Assembly: GCA_012961725.1 (NCBI GenBank)
Contig: DTYU01000272.1
Location: forward strand, 1 to 15,849
Direction: 5' to 3'
Origin: Desulfotomaculum sp.
GTDB taxonomy: Bacteria > Bacillota > Desulfotomaculia > Desulfotomaculales > Ammonificaceae
Length of the DNA stretch: 15,849 nucleotides
The position numbers were made by a program, and so were the translations under genes. Position 1 is the stretch's first letter; each line of letters starts with the position of its first letter. Shown here in pieces: positions 14,376 through 15,849 of this stretch. Under the pieces are notes generated by a model. The model was not told the origin of the DNA and ran no database searches. It saw only the letters and a list, made by a program, of their open reading frames with translations.

Positions 14376-14917
14376 GCCTTGCTGCGGTACTGCTTCTTGG
14401 GACGGCTCTCGGGACCGATGCCTTCTCGGCCTGTCTCGGTATCGGCTTTATGGGGATCAGCCGCGGGCGCGCCTTCTCACTGGTACTCACGGTGACGCTG
14501 CTTCATGTCCTGATGCCCCTGTTAGGTTGGTGGCTGGGGAGTGCGGTCGGCGCGGTTTTAGGGCGTCTGGCGGGGATTATGGGCGCAGTTGTGCTCTTCT
14601 TTTTCGGCATACGGATGGTCATCGGCGGTTTTCGTGCCGCTGACCCGGGTTCGGCTTGCGTTGTACCTGTGGGGAGGCTGGGAGTCTTAATCCTTGGCGC
14701 CAGCGTTAGCATGGACGCATTGAGCGTGGGATTCGCATTGGGGGTTTACTACCTGTACAGTCCCTTCCTGGTCGCTGGAATCTTCGGTTTAGTTGCGGGT
14801 GTCATGACGGCTCTCGGTTTGTGGTTCGGAAGGACCGTCGGCAACTGGGTCGGACGGCGGGCACAGGTCTTAGGGGGGCTCATTCTATTGGGGGTGGGGC
14901 TGCATCTCCTGTGTTAA
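14372..14917 (+). CDS. mntP: Manganese efflux pump MntP
   Basis: MntP-family proteins export Mn2+ and protect cells from manganese excess. The 181-residue protein is almost wholly hydrophobic, with six predicted helices in two similar halves. Each half carries the family acidic motif: LGTDAFSACLGIG (residues 10-22) and VSMDALSVGFALG (about 112-124). The middle loop is short and the C-terminal helix is VLGGLILLGVGLHLL. ATG 14372 overlaps the tsaC stop (ATGA) and has GGCGGGA about 8 bases upstream; the frame from 14318 lies inside tsaC. No Mn2+ riboswitch is seen ahead of it or of tsaC, so control by Mn2+ is not evident. Confidence 0.93.
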   Translation: MSLAAVLLLGTALGTDAFSACLGIGFMGISRGRAFSLVLTVTLLHVLMPLLGWWLGSAVGAVLGRLAGIMGAVVLFFFGIRMVIGGFRAADPGSACVVPVGRLGVLILGASVSMDALSVGFALGVYYLYSPFLVAGIFGLVAGVMTALGLWFGRTVGNWVGRRAQVLGGLILLGVGLHLLC

Positions 14918-14947
14918 ACCCGACCTTGATTTGTATCCGCCACAGAG

Positions 14948-15015
14948 CATGCCCCGATTCGATAACGGCAGCGGCCTTTATAGTTGGGCTCGTCACTTGT
15001 TTTCGAGGGGGCATG
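14948..15015. repeat. 8-bp inverted repeat in the mntP-ywlE gap
   Basis: CATGCCCC (14948-14955) is complementary to GGGGCATG (15008-15015), with a 52-base interior. No U-run or ORF goes with it. It may be chance or the remains of a small element. Confidence 0.35.
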
Positions 15016-15021
15016 AGACCT

Positions 15022-15054
15022 AACCTTGAACCTTGAACTTTGAACCGTGAACCG
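15022..15054 (+). repeat. Heptamer tandem repeat, about 4.7 copies
   Basis: Five successive units read AACCTTG, AACCTTG, AACTTTG, AACCGTG, AACCG. The array lies 47 bases before the ywlE-like gene. A 14-base piece, GAACCTTGAACTTT (15028-15041), also occurs across the rpmE stop codon at 7640-7653. Confidence 0.8.
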
Positions 15055-15100
15055 ACCCAAAAGGTCTGTCAGTATAAGTTGTTTTCGGAGGAGTCTCAAG

Positions 15101-15565
15101 ATGCAGCATATCCTGTTCGTCTGCACCGGTAACACCTGCCGCTCGAGCATGGCGGAAGCAATCTTCAAGAACCTGCTTGTCTCTGAAGGTATAGAGGACG
15201 TGGACGTTTCGTCGGCGGGAACATTTGCGCTGCCCGGTTCGCCTGCTACTCCCGAGGCAGTGGAGGCTCTGACCGGCTGGGGGATCGACCTCAACAGCCA
15301 TAAGGCGCGGCTCCTGTCCCCGGAAATGGTCCGGGAGGTTGATCTTGTCCTTACAATGACGGCACGCCATAAGGCAACGGTGTTGGAGATGGTGCCAGAC
15401 GCAAAGGATAAGGTTTTTACCGTTAGCGAATACGCAGGTCTTGCGGGGGATATTCCCGACCCAATCGGTAAGCCGGTTTTCTTTTACCGCCAGTACGCAG
15501 AGGAGATTCGGCGGCTTTGCCGGGTCGTCCTGCGGCGGTTTCTGTCAGAGCGCGAAAAAAATTAG
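15101..15565 (+). CDS. ywlE: Low-molecular-weight protein phosphatase (YwlE/arsenate-reductase-like fold)
   Basis: This 154-residue cytoplasmic protein has the low-molecular-weight phosphotyrosine phosphatase fold. The catalytic P-loop C-x5-R-S is C8-TGNTC-R14-S15 right after the first beta strand (HILFVCTGNTCRSSMAE). The general-acid Asp lies in DIPDPIGKP near the C-terminus, followed by YRQYAEEI. In B. subtilis the syntenic YwlE removes phosphate from arginine residues marked by McsB; Thr at the second P-loop position (T9) is also found in YwlE and fits that activity, but tyrosine phosphatase cannot be excluded. The ATG has GGAGGAG about 8 bases upstream. The conserved neighbourhood with tsaC/ywlC and mntP supports the name. 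The next gene is expected to be rpiB, but it is not in the window. Confidence 0.88.
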   Translation: MQHILFVCTGNTCRSSMAEAIFKNLLVSEGIEDVDVSSAGTFALPGSPATPEAVEALTGWGIDLNSHKARLLSPEMVREVDLVLTMTARHKATVLEMVPDAKDKVFTVSEYAGLAGDIPDPIGKPVFFYRQYAEEIRRLCRVVLRRFLSEREKN

Positions 15566-15849
15566 GCTTTCCGATAGGAAATGGTATGGCTGCGTAGAAT
15601 ACCCTAAGTCGGTAGTTGCGTCTCCCTAAAGGAGGGGCCTGCTTCATTGAGAGGTGGGGAGTGAGAGAATGTAGGGGTATTCACCTATGCGATACTGATG
15701 AGATTTCTGAAGGAGTTCGCGCGGCGAATTTCCATAAGGCAGAAAAGTCATTTTTTTTTCAAACCCTTATAAAAAAGGGCACTAGTGATATCGGATACCT
15801 GTACTTTTAATCCACACAACCAATAAGGAACATCATTACCACAGACAAA
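15566..15849. other. Intergenic stretch after ywlE, no supportable gene
   Basis: The sequence becomes more AT-rich to the right. It contains small hairpins, TTTCC-GATA-GGAAA (about 15569-15582) and CCCTT/AAGGG (about 15764-15779), and a run of nine T near 15749. A 64-codon open frame (15616-15810) resembles nothing I know and lacks a convincing ribosome binding site. No tRNA or riboswitch is recognised. Confidence 0.5.

Noticed and set aside
15616..15810. 64-codon frame after ywlE as a small gene
   Set aside because: No recognisable motif, no good ribosome binding site, and it crosses a homopolymer T-run and a small hairpin.
1..15849. CRISPR array, insertion sequence or prophage
   Set aside because: No regularly spaced repeats, transposase or phage-like genes were seen; the repeats found are short and local.

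Overview
The window reads as a chromosomal segment of a Gram-positive anaerobe of the class Clostridia, most like the Desulfotomaculum/Pelotomaculum/Moorella group. This rests on strong GGAGG-type ribosome binding sites, many TTG and GTG starts, an L10 leader attenuator, a yqhQ-type DUF1385 gene beside rpmE and prfA, and the order prfA-prmC-(ATPase)-tsaC-mntP-ywlE. GC content looks mid to upper 50s by eye. Species is not resolvable from this sequence alone.

Layout. Positions 1-1020 (minus strand) are a gene graveyard: a wrecked phenylacetate-CoA ligase (paaK) built from pieces of two paralogues, then a relic of the C-terminal end of hisF. Positions 1165-1974 (minus) hold a YkgJ-family cysteine-cluster protein, divergent from an HD-GYP phosphodiesterase gene (2251-3369). 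A strong promoter at 3469-3497 then opens the operon rpmG-secE-nusG-rplK-rplA-[L10 leader]-rplJ-rplL, which supplies a translocase subunit, a transcription elongation factor and four 50S stalk proteins besides L33. It ends at a strong intrinsic terminator (7269-7300). rpoB and rpoC, which normally follow rplL in bacteria, are absent.

A second strong promoter (7365-7393) drives rpmE-yqhQ(DUF1385)-prfA-prmC, tightly packed or overlapping: translation termination (RF1) plus the methylase that modifies release factors. A 900-residue P2-like cation ATPase overlaps or abuts prmC. A third promoter (13292-13319) drives tsaC/sua5 (tRNA t6A synthesis) and mntP (Mn2+ exporter), which overlap by 4 bases. 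After a 183-base spacer with a heptamer tandem repeat comes a ywlE-like low-molecular-weight protein phosphatase/arginine phosphatase. The last 284 bases hold no supportable gene.

No CRISPR array, complete insertion sequence, prophage, tRNA or rRNA was seen. I found no clearly new multi-gene system. The most interesting observations are a hairpin that appears to carry the nusG Shine-Dalgarno up to its GTG start, the missing rpoBC after rplL, the chimeric paaK pseudogene, and the changed ion-site residues of the P-type ATPase.
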